A stretch of DNA of 64,000 nt from Hyphomicrobium_A sp963745205 (GTDB taxonomy: Bacteria; Pseudomonadota; Alphaproteobacteria; Rhizobiales; Hyphomicrobiaceae). This document shows positions 43,830-52,993 of this stretch, piece after piece; the first letter of the stretch is position 1, and each line of letters opens with the position of its first letter. The notes below the pieces were generated by a model. The model saw only the letters and a list, made by a program, of their open reading frames with translations. It searched no databases and had not been told where the DNA came from. The position numbers were made by a program, and so were the translations under genes. The stretch is taken from contig CAVUWX010000024.1 of the NCBI GenBank assembly GCA_963745205.1, positions 38,361-102,360 on the forward strand. The letters run 5' to 3'.

Positions 43830-44570
43830 CTAGCGCAGGGCGGCGCGCGCAGCGCCTAAGATGGCGCCGGGCTTTCCCGTCGAGCCCTGCTGCAGCAGCA
43901 CGACCAGGCCGTCGTAATCCTTGAGCTCATCGGCGGGGATCTCCTGCGTCACCGCCGCGCCCGTCCAGTCGCCGACGACGCGGATGTCGCGCACGACATT
44001 GGTGTAGGTCACCTTGCGCCGCGCATTCTCGCCGCGGCCGATGGCCACCTCGCGCGAAGCGACGTAGGGCAGCAGCAAAATCACCGCAGGCGATTTGGGT
44101 TTGTCCGCCGAAGCGCCGACGGACAAGACGACGTGGTCACCTGCGCGCGCGACGGTAAGCGGCACCTTCAATCCCACTGCCGTCGCGTCGGCCGCGCGCT
44201 CGATCTTGGAGCGTTCCGCGCCTTCGGCAAACTCGCGGCCATTGATGACCGCCTGCGGGGTAAAGAGATCGTCGTCGCCGCGCACGTCGGCATAGGCCTC
44301 CTGCCGTTCAGTGAATGCGTGACGCGCGAGCGTGTCCTTCCACCCGAGCCGGTCCCAGTAGTCGACGGGGAGCGTCAACGCGATGAAACTGGGGTCGCGG
44401 GCCAGTTTGGTGAGCAGTTCGTCGGCAGGGGGGCAGGACGAGCAGCCTTGGCTCGTGAACAGCTCGATGACCGCGCGCGGGCTCGCCTCGGGCCCTGCGG
44501 CGAAGCCGGCTGTCGCCATCGCTGCGGCAAGAAGCCCGAAAGGTGCTGCGCGCATTTGACCTGCCTTCAT
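43830..44570 (-). CDS. DUF1223 exported thioredoxin-fold protein
   Basis: This 246-residue protein has a signal peptide (APFGLLAAAMATAGFAAGPE) and the DUF1223 signature AVIELFTSQGCSSCPPADEL, with a CSSC motif at about residues 42-45. It continues with VDYWDRLGWKDTLA and FTPQAVINGR. The family is thioredoxin-like and secreted; function is not established. ATG 44570 (MKAGQMRAAP) places the signal at the N-terminus; the longer frame lacks support. It is convergent with the repeat protein gene. Confidence 0.88.
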   Translation of the reverse strand: MKAGQMRAAPFGLLAAAMATAGFAAGPEASPRAVIELFTSQGCSSCPPADELLTKLARDPSFIALTLPVDYWDRLGWKDTLARHAFTERQEAYADVRGDDDLFTPQAVINGREFAEGAERSKIERAADATAVGLKVPLTVARAGDHVVLSVGASADKPKSPAVILLLPYVASREVAIGRGENARRKVTYTNVVRDIRVVGDWTGAAVTQEIPADELKDYDGLVVLLQQGSTGKPGAILGAARAALR

Positions 44571-44783
44571 GTTCGAGTCTCCGGAACGGTGCCGTGAGGC
44601 TGCATTCGCTCCGGGCAGCGCCCTGTTACGGGCGAAGGCCGCCCGCGGTCCCGCAGGATCCCGCCACATTCGGGCATCAATGGCTCAAATTCTGTTACCA
44701 TCGGCAGGCGAATGCCACAATGATGTCAACCTCTTGCGGCCTTCCTTGCGCGGGTGGATTGCCAATCGAGCAACGGGGGCCAC

Positions 44784-46253
44784 ATGCGCATTCTCTCGCC
44801 TTCTTCTCGGGCTTTGACGCTGATCGTTTTCGCGCTCGCCTCGAGCGGGGCCGCGAACGCGACTGAGCGCATCAACATGCCGTTCGACTGCCAGTTCGAC
44901 GGAGAGCGGGTGCAGATGCGGCCGTCCGAAGATCGCTCCTACGAAATCTACGGCCGCCACGAGCGCGAAATCTACACCGCCTGCTCGCCGGCAGATCCAG
45001 GCCGTTGCCGCAGCTGGCATGTGCACCGCTTCGACTTCAGTTGCAGCGGCGTGCGCGTTCCCTGGATCGACGCGGCCGCAGCCGGCGCGCGCGCCTCGGG
45101 ACGGGACGCCTGGGTCGAGGGCGGCAGCTTCCATCTGGTGATGGGCCCGATGTGGACCAGCGGCCGTCCGTCGTTCGGCTACCGTGGCTGGTGGCGGCAC
45201 CGCTATCCGCGCGACGACTTGAGGGCAGATGACGGCGCTCGCGTCGTGACGCTGCCGCCGGGCTACGCGCCGGCACTCGGCATTCCGGTCACGTTCACGG
45301 GCGCGCCGTTGGATGAGGTTGCACAGGCGCCGTTCCCGCCAGCAACGGTCGCGCGCGCTCAGGCTCCCGCGGACAAGATACCGGTCCTGCCAGAGCGGGC
45401 GCCCCGCAAGCAGGAAGCCCCGCCCGCCGCCGCGCCGGCCGTGGTCGCAAACCCGACCGCCGAGCCTACGCCTGCTCGGAAGGTGGCCGCAGCACCGGAA
45501 GCGGTCCCGACATCGCCAAAGGATGCCAAGACTCCGGCTCCTGCGGTCTCCATTCCCGGCAGCGTGACGCCGACCCTCATCAACGGCTCGGGCGCCGCGC
45601 CCGAGCCGGCGACGCCTGCTGCTCCTTCGAAATCCGCTAGTCCCAGCGAGAAGACCGACGTTCGCCTCGCCGGGGCGAGCGAAACCAGGCCGGAGACCGA
45701 GACGGCCACGAAGGATGCCGCGAGCGCGCCCGCCGCCCCGACGGAGACGGCATCGTTGCCCGCTCCAGCGCCATACCACCAGAAGACGATGATGGTGCTC
45801 GCCGCGGCGGCTGCCGCGCTGCTGACGATCACGAGCCTGGCGGTGAGCGGCTTCTGGCGCTGGTCGCGCGGGCCGAAGCGCCTCGCGCCGCCGTCGACGC
45901 GCGACATCGCCAGCATTTCGCTCAGCGGCGCTCCCAAGGGCACGGCGCTCTCGCTCGAGCGTGCGGCTGGGGCGCCCACCCTACAAGCACCGCCGCCGCC
46001 GTTGCCGGGCAATGCCGACCCTTCATCGCCAGACGATCTGCCGATGCCGGCGACCTATGCGGAGGCGCTCAAAATTCTCGGCGCCGGGCCCGATGCTTCG
46101 CTTGCCGCCATCAAGAAGATCGTCGATGGGCTGCGCCAAAGCTGGCACCCGGACCTTGCGCGGTCGGAGGCCGACCGGCGCCAGCGCCAGCGCCGGCTGC
46201 AGCAGATTAACGTCGCCTGGGATCTGGTCTCGCAGCGCCGCTCGGCGGCGTGA
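44784..46253 (+). CDS. Membrane-anchored protein with a C-terminal J-like domain
   Basis: This 489-residue protein has four regions: a signal peptide (ALTLIVFALASSGAANATE), a periplasmic domain at about residues 30-180 with cysteines (FDCQFDG, YTACSPADPGRC, FSCSGV), and a long Pro/Ala linker. One transmembrane helix follows (about residues 336-357, MVLAAAAAALLTITSLAVSG). The C-terminal 60 residues (YAEALKILGAGPDASLAAIK, then QSWHPDLARSEADRR) resemble a J-domain with HPD at the loop. This end should be cytoplasmic and could recruit Hsp70. ATG 44784 follows a ggggg Shine-Dalgarno region. Function unknown. Confidence 0.75.
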   Translation: MRILSPSSRALTLIVFALASSGAANATERINMPFDCQFDGERVQMRPSEDRSYEIYGRHEREIYTACSPADPGRCRSWHVHRFDFSCSGVRVPWIDAAAAGARASGRDAWVEGGSFHLVMGPMWTSGRPSFGYRGWWRHRYPRDDLRADDGARVVTLPPGYAPALGIPVTFTGAPLDEVAQAPFPPATVARAQAPADKIPVLPERAPRKQEAPPAAAPAVVANPTAEPTPARKVAAAPEAVPTSPKDAKTPAPAVSIPGSVTPTLINGSGAAPEPATPAAPSKSASPSEKTDVRLAGASETRPETETATKDAASAPAAPTETASLPAPAPYHQKTMMVLAAAAAALLTITSLAVSGFWRWSRGPKRLAPPSTRDIASISLSGAPKGTALSLERAAGAPTLQAPPPPLPGNADPSSPDDLPMPATYAEALKILGAGPDASLAAIKKIVDGLRQSWHPDLARSEADRRQRQRRLQQINVAWDLVSQRRSAA

Positions 46254-46258
46254 GCGCC

Positions 46259-46900
46259 TTAAGGCTCGTCGTCGGGGACGTCGCTGTCATGGTTCGGGAC
46301 TTCGTCTCCAACTGGCTTTGAGCGCACGCCAGCGCGGCCGTGCCCATTCGGCGCACGTGCGGTGCGTGCCGAAGGCTCGCGGCTGATGATCGGCTCGAGA
46401 TCGGCAAGATCGATGAACTGGTCGGCTTGACGGCGCAATTCGTCTGCGATCATGGGCGGGCTGCTCTGCAGCGTGGAGATGACGCTGACGCGCTTGCCGC
46501 GGAGCTGCAGGTCGGCGACGAGGCTGCGAAAATCGCCGTCGCCGGAGAACAGCACGATATGGTCGAGCGCGGGCGCGAGCTGGATCGCCTGCACGGCGAG
46601 CTCGATGTCCATGTTGCCCTTAACCTTGCGGCGCCCCGAAGCGTCGGTGAACTCCTTCAAGGGCTTGGTCACGACCGTGAAGCCGTTGTAGCCGAGCCAG
46701 TCGATCAACGGGCGGATCGACGAATATTCCTGATCGTCGGCAAGTGCTGTGTAGTAGAATGCGCGCACGAGCTGGGCGCGCTGTCCAAACAACATAAGCA
46801 ATCGCTTGTAGTCGATGTCGAACTCTAGGGACTTTGCGGTGGCGTAAAGGTTGACGCCATCAATGAAGAGAGCTACGCGCTCAGTCTGATAAAAATGCAT
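46259..46900 (-). CDS. NYN domain nuclease (LabA/DUF88 family)
   Basis: This 213-residue PIN-like RNase has the first acidic residue in ERVALFIDGVNLYATA (Asp14), then KGNMDIELAVQAI and the third acidic cluster in IVLFSGDGDFRSLVADLQ. The C-terminal tail from about residue 175 is low-complexity and charged. LabA/DUF88 proteins are metal-dependent RNases acting on unknown targets. The ATG at 46900 is preferred; a TTG at 46906 adds two residues. It is convergent with the J-like gene, with only five bases between stops. Confidence 0.85.
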   Translation of the reverse strand: MHFYQTERVALFIDGVNLYATAKSLEFDIDYKRLLMLFGQRAQLVRAFYYTALADDQEYSSIRPLIDWLGYNGFTVVTKPLKEFTDASGRRKVKGNMDIELAVQAIQLAPALDHIVLFSGDGDFRSLVADLQLRGKRVSVISTLQSSPPMIADELRRQADQFIDLADLEPIISREPSARTARAPNGHGRAGVRSKPVGDEVPNHDSDVPDDEP

Positions 46901-47040
46901 GCTCAACCTCGGAGGGTGGAGACAGACAATTCTCGCCTCTCACCCGTGATGACTTGGGAGCATCAGACACCAGACCGTTGTCCTTACGTTTGACTGAACC
47001 GGTACAAGTATTTGACTGAAGCGGCACACGGGCCTGCGAC

Positions 47041-47988
47041 ATGAAGACCGCCTTCTCTACAACGACCGTGCATGCCCGCGACCGTCTCTCCTTTTGGCGC
47101 GAGGAGGCTTCGAAGCTCTATGTTACCCACGAGTTCAGCACGCGCGTCGGCCGCAACTTCCACGGCGAAATCAGTGTCGCCTCGCTCGGCAGCGTCGATC
47201 TCGCCGCCTTCGAGTGCGACGAGTGCGTGGTGGAAAGGACTCCGCGCTGCCTGAAGGGCGCCAACGACGACGACGTGCTGCTGTGCCGGCAAGGCCAAGG
47301 CAGCATGACAATGCACCAGGATGGCCGCGACGTCGTCGCCGTTCCCGGCGACGTCTATCTTCTTGATCCGCGCCGTCCCTTCGTGCTGGGCGTCGGCGCC
47401 AATGCGCGCTCGCTCGTCTTCAAGGTCCCGCGCTGGGAGCTGCAGGCAAGGCTGGGTGAGATCGCCTCCCACACGGCGACGCCGATCCCACGCGGCAAGC
47501 CGGTAGCGGCCTTGGCTTCCGATTTTCTCGCCATGCTCGCCGAGCGCGCCGACGCAATCGATCAATCGATGGGTGCCAAGGTTGCGCAGCAGGCGCTCGA
47601 CCTCGTCGCGCTCGCATTCGAAACCGGGACCGGCGCCCCGGCTCAGCTTTCCTCGACGCGCACTACGACGCTGCTGCGCCTCAAGTCGGTCATCGAGGCT
47701 CGGCTGCACGACCCCGAGCTGAAGCCGGCGGTCGTGGCGGCGGCCGCCGGGATCAGCATCCGCTATGCCAACGCGCTGCTTGCGCACGAAGGCACCTCGC
47801 TCGAGCGCTTCATCATGTTTCGCCGCTTGCAGCACTGCCGCCAGGCGTTGGGGGATCCCGCGCAGCTCAGCCGCACGGTCGGCGACATTGCCTATTCGTA
47901 CGGGTTCTCCGATCTGTCCCATTTCACGCGGCGCTACAAGTCGCAGTTTGGGCATTCGCCCGGCGAGTCGCGTCCAGAACTGCGGTGA
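47041..47988 (+). CDS. AraC-family transcriptional regulator
   Basis: This 315-residue regulator has an AraC-binding-like N-terminal beta domain (GQGSMTMHQDGRDVVAVPGD) and a C-terminal double helix-turn-helix at about residues 220-312 (IRYANALLAHEGTSLERFI, then GDIAYSYGFSDLSHFTRRYK). The signal and target genes are unknown. It is divergent from the NYN gene with 134 bases between; its neighbours to the right (48011, 48689) are on the other strand. The reading frame is intact. Confidence 0.9.
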   Translation: MKTAFSTTTVHARDRLSFWREEASKLYVTHEFSTRVGRNFHGEISVASLGSVDLAAFECDECVVERTPRCLKGANDDDVLLCRQGQGSMTMHQDGRDVVAVPGDVYLLDPRRPFVLGVGANARSLVFKVPRWELQARLGEIASHTATPIPRGKPVAALASDFLAMLAERADAIDQSMGAKVAQQALDLVALAFETGTGAPAQLSSTRTTTLLRLKSVIEARLHDPELKPAVVAAAAGISIRYANALLAHEGTSLERFIMFRRLQHCRQALGDPAQLSRTVGDIAYSYGFSDLSHFTRRYKSQFGHSPGESRPELR

Positions 47989-48010
47989 AGATGGGTCGAG
48001 CGGCGCGCGT

Positions 48011-48475
48011 TCACTCGTCGCGCGGCCGTCTCGCGACGAGCCGCATGAAAGCCTCGACCTTGGCGCGGTCGTGATACTCATCGGTGCGCACGAGAAAGCC
48101 GTCCTTCACCAGCATCACCATGCGGAAGCGGCCATTGAGCATCTCGCCGCTCTCCCGGTGCCGGTACATGAACTCGACCTGGAAGCGGACGGTGCTGCCG
48201 TCGGCCGTCAGCTTAAACGGCCGATAGAGGATGTATTCGAAATCCTCACGCACCCGCCGCAGCGCCGCGCCGATTTTCGCGCGTCCTAGGGTCTCGCCAC
48301 CGTGCGGGAGCGCTTCGCCCGAGATGTGCAGCGCATAGACTGCATCCTCGGCGATGCAGCTGATCGCTTTGTCGATGTCGCCCCCGGCCCATGCTGCGTT
48401 AAATCGATTGACCACTTCGATCGGAGTGGGATGCCGCAATCGATACTCCTGCTGAAATATCAATAGAAAATGCAA
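48011..48475 (-). CDS. NTF2-like (SnoaL-type) fold protein
   Basis: This 154-residue protein has the pattern VVNRFNAAWAGGDIDKAISC, with a following VYALH...LGRAKIGAALRRV, then FQVEFMYRHRESGEMLNGRF and a terminal YHDRAKVEAFMRL. This is the cone-shaped NTF2/SnoaL fold used for small-molecule binding or isomerisation. The substrate is unknown. The start may be internal to 48475; the first residues (MHFLLIFQQEYRL) are hydrophobic but too short for a signal peptide. Confidence 0.78.
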   Translation of the reverse strand: MHFLLIFQQEYRLRHPTPIEVVNRFNAAWAGGDIDKAISCIAEDAVYALHISGEALPHGGETLGRAKIGAALRRVREDFEYILYRPFKLTADGSTVRFQVEFMYRHRESGEMLNGRFRMVMLVKDGFLVRTDEYHDRAKVEAFMRLVARRPRDE

Positions 48476-48688
48476 TTGCCTAATACGGTTCCACGGACCC
48501 CTGTCGCCGCGGCCAGTCGAACGATGGTCACTTCACTTGAAAATGTAGGAGGCTGCAACCCATGCGCGCAATAAAATGCGCGTTCCGATAGAGATTTGGA
48601 TCAAATGAGGGCAGAGCGGCGCAGAAACGCCGCGCCACTCTGCAGACAGTCGACAGCTTCTATTTTGCCGGCAACGAAGCCGAAACGG

Positions 48689-49396
48689 CTACGGCGCCAG
48701 CCGCACGTTCACACCCGCGCGCACGATGTCGATATCGCGAAACTTCACGAAGTCGCCGGTAGCGACGCCGGGAAAGCTGGATGAAAGAGCATCGGTGCCG
48801 CTCATATCGTAACGCAGGTACTCGGCGCGCACTGACAGGTTGTAGGCAACCATCCACTCTAGTCCGCCGCCGTAGACTGCAGCGATATCAGTGAAATGCT
48901 GCTCGCCGGAGAAGGGACCATTCACTTCATTGAAGGTGTGGCGCGCGGAGCCAACACCGATGGTGCCGTAGAGCAGTACGTCGCTCCAAAGGACGCCGAG
49001 CCTTCCGCGTGCGCTCGCGAGGTAGCTCAGATCGCCCCTGATCTGAGCGCCGTTGGCGGCATTAACCACGGACTGTGAATTTGTTCCGGCATTGGCGTCG
49101 AGCTCGACGCCCATCAGGAACCAGTCCATGCGGTAGTTGTACCCGATCTGGCCGCCGACGATCGCGCCGTTCGGCCTGGTGCCCGACAGGTCGGTCGGGC
49201 TGACGATGTTGTCGTAGACGCCGCCGACGTCGTGCCACGCGTAGCCGGCATTGAGACCCACGTACGGGCCGGTCCACGGAAGCGGCCCTTGCGCGCGGGT
49301 CGCTGGACCCGACCAATATGGCCCGTCGGCGCGGGCGGCGCTTGTGATCAACGCAACGGCCGCGACGAATGCCAATATGCGAACTGACTGTTTCAA
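48689..49396 (-). CDS. Omp25/31-type outer-membrane beta-barrel protein
   Basis: This 235-residue protein has a signal peptide (RILAFVAAVALITSAARADG), then WTGPYVGLNAGYAWHDVGG, repeating amphipathic strands (GGQIGYNYRMDWFLMGVELD) and a final strand ending DIVRAGVNVRLAP. This eight-stranded barrel type is abundant in Hyphomicrobiales. The role is structural or adhesive, not further specified. A second barrel gene of the same type is at 51133 on the other strand. Confidence 0.85.
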   Translation of the reverse strand: MKQSVRILAFVAAVALITSAARADGPYWSGPATRAQGPLPWTGPYVGLNAGYAWHDVGGVYDNIVSPTDLSGTRPNGAIVGGQIGYNYRMDWFLMGVELDANAGTNSQSVVNAANGAQIRGDLSYLASARGRLGVLWSDVLLYGTIGVGSARHTFNEVNGPFSGEQHFTDIAAVYGGGLEWMVAYNLSVRAEYLRYDMSGTDALSSSFPGVATGDFVKFRDIDIVRAGVNVRLAP

Positions 49397-49798
49397 GATA
49401 CGGACCCCCTACTCCAATCGATTTGGTCGCCCCTCTGAGGGGGCTACGCCACTGCCGCACCGCTATCAGGGGTCTGGGCGGGCAACAATCAGTAGGCCGC
49501 GGGTTGTGCACACGAGGGTTGCTATTGTCCACATCTGTCGTGGAGAGAGAATTCTCCTGTGGTGTGCGAGGCGAGTGCGCCTCGGGCCCGCCACGGTTTG
49601 CAAAACGGCGGCGCTTATCCCCATCTCCTCCACAGGCGCTTCGCGCGCGCGTCCCGGTCGCTGGGGTCGCCCGAGAGGCGAGCATCGGCGGGCGATCCGC
49701 GCCGGGTTGCGAAGCGCGCGCATCCGCCCGGTGCCATAGTCGCCGCCAGCCGGTATTGTGGATTGCCGTCTTTGTGACGATCGAGGCAGACGAGCGAG
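49397..49798. other. Gap between outer-membrane barrel and TonB-like genes
   Basis: These 402 bases separate two divergent genes. No supported gene lies within; open frames here have no recognisable protein pattern. It must contain promoters for both genes, but I see no clear consensus boxes. Confidence 0.5.
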
Positions 49799-50717
49799 AT
49801 GAGCACCGACGACATCGTGCTGATCGCCGACAGCGTGCATGCGCTCGCGCGTCAGCGCGCGCGGGGCCGCGATGAGTGGCCGCGCGGCTTTTGGATCGGG
49901 CTCGCGTGCGCCGCTGCCGTGCACGCCGTGCTGATCATCGGAATTGCGCGCAACACGCCTCGCTATCTGGGCGACGCCGGCGGATCGCCCGATGCAATCA
50001 ACGTAGAACTCGTCGACGAGGCGGACTTGCGCAGCCGCGAGACTCGGCGCGGATTCACCGCCGCCCGGCACCCCCACTCCTCCACCGCAACCGCAGTCGG
50101 CGCAGGCGCAGGAGACACCGCCACCGCGGCCCGAAACGAAGCAACAAGCCGAGAAGACACCGCCCGAGCAAAAGGCGGAGCAGCCTGCCGAGACCAAGCC
50201 TGCCGATCAGCCGGCAAGCGTGCTCCCCGTCGAGAAGGAGAAGCCGCAACCCGCTCCGCCGCAGGAAGATCGCGTCAAGGAGAGTGAGCAGCAAAAGAAG
50301 GCCGAGACCGAGCCGAAGCCGAAGGTCGAATTGAAGCCGCCCGAGCAGCTCGACCTCTCGCTCCCCTTCAGCATGACCATGAAGGCGACGCCGTATGAGG
50401 AGGTCGGGCGCTCCTCGGCAGTCAACCGCCCGTCCGGCATCACGCGCTCGGGCGAGAACGACGAGTTCGGCCGCGGCGTCATCCGCGCCCTGAAGAAGAC
50501 GATGCCGCCGGCCAACGGCACCAAGGGGCGCGTCACCATCAAGCTGATCCTGGATGAGCGCGGAAACGTCTCTACCGTGAAGCTCGTGCAGGGCGCCGGC
50601 ATCCGCGATCTCGACGACGGCGTGATGTTCTCGGCGCAGCAGGCGAGCTTCCCGTTCCCGCCGAAGGGCGCCACCGCCGCCGACCGGACCTTTCTCATCA
50701 CTTACGTCTATAAGTGA
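49799..50717 (+). CDS. TonB/TolA-like energy transducer (one frameshift)
   Basis: The N-terminal part has one membrane helix (about residues 30-50, GFWIGLACAAAVHAVLIIGI) and VNVELV-like NVELVDEADL after it. The middle is a Pro/Gln/Glu/Lys-rich spacer (PPPGTPTPPPQPQSAQAQET and KPADQPASVLPVEKEKPQ). The C-terminal part is a TonB-like domain (GRVTIKLILDERGNVSTVKL, then FPFPPKGATAADRTFLITYV). The frame changes near 50045 within the Pro-rich region; the last 200 residues are in the second frame. Such proteins transmit proton-motive energy to the outer membrane. The neighbouring barrels are consistent with envelope function. Repaired length is about 305 residues. Confidence 0.75.
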
Positions 50718-51132
50718 CGGATATGAGTGCCGATCGCATCGGTGGTCTCGAGCCATTGCGCCGGCTGAAGCAGTGCGCCGCTCCGGCAATCGCGCAGAGC
50801 TTGGCAATAGCTGCCAGCGCGGTTCGATCTACGTGACGCAGGAACTTGCCGCGTGCCCTCGGCACCGGAGCCGCCTCGGCTAAGCGTTGTCGTTCAAGAC
50901 CCGTTCGGCACGTTGTGCACAGGAGAGAGCCGCCCGGCCTGTCGCCGAATTGCAACGCTCACGCAGCAAGCAATGAAGCCTGGCGAGGTCTTCTCGACAT
51001 TGTTGCCGAATCCATCCAACGCAATTACTGGGGGCTCCTCTTGCGCGCTCGCATCTTTCGCGATGAATAGGCCGGACAGTTCCACATGCGTGTTGTCCTG
51101 AACTTTCTTACACCAATTCCCAGGGGGCATTC
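50718..51132. other. Gap between the TonB-like gene and the second barrel gene
   Basis: These 415 bases carry no gene that I can support. Short open frames occur in several phases without protein-like pattern. The stretch just before 51133 contains cagggggc, a probable ribosome-binding site for the barrel gene. Confidence 0.5.
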
Positions 51133-51879
51133 ATGCAGCGGCAACTTCGTCCGATCATTCTTGCAGTATCACTCGTTTCGCTCGCTGGGGCTGCCCGCGC
51201 GGACGGCTACGAAGCCCCCCAAAGGGCCGCGGCGCCCGTCATGCTGCAGGTCTCCAACTGGACCGGCTTCTACGCCAATGGCGGTGTGGGCTATGGGCTG
51301 TGGCAAGCCACTACGACGACAGACATTCCAGGCGTCGGCTGTGTGCTCTGCGCGAAGATTGATCATGGCGGCAGAGGCTGGCTAGGTGAAATCGGCCTCG
51401 GCTACGACTACCAGGTGAGCGACAAGATCGTCATCGGTGCGCTGTTCAACTACGACTTCTCCAATATGGACGGGCAACTCGACGATGGGGGATTTGCCGG
51501 CAAGAGCAACAACGACTCGACGTGGTTTGTCGGCGCTCGCGCGGGCTGGCTGATGATCCCTTCTGTGCTCAATTATTGGAGCGTGGGCTACACGCACACC
51601 CACTTTGGGGGATCGATCTTGAGCTTGACAACTACGGGCGCACCGGTGGCGGGATCGCACCGGGACAGCTACGATGCGGGCGGCTGGTTTATCGGCGGTG
51701 GCTTGGAAGTAGCGATGCACGACGGCTGGTTCTGGCGCAGCGAGGTGCGCTATTCCGACTACAGTAAGGATGGATTGACAGAAACGCTGCCTGGGTTCGG
51801 CACATTCGTCCTTAATTTCGACCCGGTCGTCGAGACCGCCACCACCGACATCGTTTACAAGTTCAACTGGGGTCACTGA
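51133..51879 (+). CDS. Omp25/31-type outer-membrane beta-barrel protein
   Basis: This 248-residue protein has a signal peptide (LRPIILAVSLVSLAGAARAD), then NWTGFYANGGVGYGLWQA and alternating strands (IGLGYDYQVSDKIVIGALF), ending in TTDIVYKFNWGH with a terminal aromatic/His typical of outer-membrane strands. It is related to the barrel at 48689 but clearly divergent from it. A strong terminator follows at 51908-51947. Confidence 0.85.
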   Translation: MQRQLRPIILAVSLVSLAGAARADGYEAPQRAAAPVMLQVSNWTGFYANGGVGYGLWQATTTTDIPGVGCVLCAKIDHGGRGWLGEIGLGYDYQVSDKIVIGALFNYDFSNMDGQLDDGGFAGKSNNDSTWFVGARAGWLMIPSVLNYWSVGYTHTHFGGSILSLTTTGAPVAGSHRDSYDAGGWFIGGGLEVAMHDGWFWRSEVRYSDYSKDGLTETLPGFGTFVLNFDPVVETATTDIVYKFNWGH

Positions 51880-51907
51880 CCCTCAGCCTTTGAACTTTGA
51901 GCGGGGG

Positions 51908-51947
51908 GACTGGTCCTGACTTGAGGTCGGGACCAGTCTTTTTTTTT
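51908..51947 (+). terminator. Rho-independent terminator
   Basis: Stem gactggtcc (51908-51916) and ggaccagtc (51930-51938), nine perfect pairs, followed at once by nine T residues (51939-51947). It ends the barrel gene at 51133-51879 and may also serve the convergent hydrolase gene. This is the clearest intrinsic terminator in the window. Confidence 0.92.
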
Positions 51948-51957
51948 GCGCGCAGGG

Positions 51958-52875
51958 CTAGGCGCCCAGAAAATCCAACAGCGCCCTGTTAAACTGCTCG
52001 GGGTTCTGCAGCATCGCGAAATGACTGACATCCGGCAGCATGACGAACCGCGCGCCGGGTATCGCCAGCGCGATTTCCTGCGCATGTTCGGGCCGGATGA
52101 TCTCGTCGTATTGACCCTCACAGATCGTGGTCGGGCACTTGATCGCCGCGAGCTTGCGTCTGGTGATGCGCAGCTCGCTGCGCCACATGCCCCGCAGTCC
52201 GGTTAGAAGCTTGGACCATTTGTCCGGAGCCGGCGACAGCGTCGGATACTCCGCCCTGCAGCGGCTGGAATAGGCCGCAAACACCGGCGTGCGCCCGCCG
52301 CCGGCCTTCATGCCGTCGAGGCTCACGTTGGCGCCGAAGGCGAATAGCCGCGCTACGAGCTCCGGCTTGCGCATGGCGAGGATGAGACCGGTGACGGCGC
52401 CATCGCTCCAGCCGACGACGGCGGCGGGGGCAAGCTCGAGAAGCTGCATAAGCGCGACTGCATCGTCCGCAAGCATGTCGTAGCTCATCGCGTCCGACGT
52501 TACCGGGCTGCGCCCATGCCCGCGGGTATCCACGGCGACGACCAGGTGATCCTTTGCCAGCGCCTCGATCTGATACGCAAAGTAGTTGGAGTTCCCCATT
52601 CCCCCATGCAGCAGCAGCACCGGCTCCCCCTGCCCGAACCGGGCGTAGAAGAGACGCGTTCCATTGACCTCGGCGATTCCGCTCTTGTCGGGATGCGGTA
52701 GTGCCGGTGTCGGTGGCAGCGTCAGCCATGGGGAAAGCTCGGGGGCCGGTCCGTGTGGCTTGCCCATGGTCTCGCTATGGAGGCTGCCAGCGCCGCCGCA
52801 CAGGGCGATGCCCGCCAGCGCCTGCACGGCGCGACGGCGTGTGATTTCGGGTGGGAAGCGGTTCATTGCCGGCAT
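51958..52875 (-). CDS. Exported alpha/beta hydrolase
   Basis: This 305-residue hydrolase has an N-terminal region with consecutive arginines and a hydrophobic stretch (TRRRAVQALAGIALCGGAGS), which could be a Tat-type signal. The fold motifs are VLLLHGGMGNSNYFAYQI (oxyanion), VVGWSDGAVTGLIL (nucleophile Ser) and LPDVSHFAMLQNPEQF (His). An acid residue is probably in CEGQYDEIIRPEHA. The substrate is unknown. It converges on the terminator shared with the barrel gene and is the last gene before aspS. Confidence 0.85.
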   Translation of the reverse strand: MPAMNRFPPEITRRRAVQALAGIALCGGAGSLHSETMGKPHGPAPELSPWLTLPPTPALPHPDKSGIAEVNGTRLFYARFGQGEPVLLLHGGMGNSNYFAYQIEALAKDHLVVAVDTRGHGRSPVTSDAMSYDMLADDAVALMQLLELAPAAVVGWSDGAVTGLILAMRKPELVARLFAFGANVSLDGMKAGGGRTPVFAAYSSRCRAEYPTLSPAPDKWSKLLTGLRGMWRSELRITRRKLAAIKCPTTICEGQYDEIIRPEHAQEIALAIPGARFVMLPDVSHFAMLQNPEQFNRALLDFLGA

Positions 52876-52993
52876 CGTACTATTGTAACTTGGGATGGCT
52901 TAGCTGTTTCCCCGCCCACTAGGCTGCGACCTTGACAACCCAATGACCCCATGCGCTTTTCCCGCGACTTATAGCGGCGAAGCGGGCGGCGCA

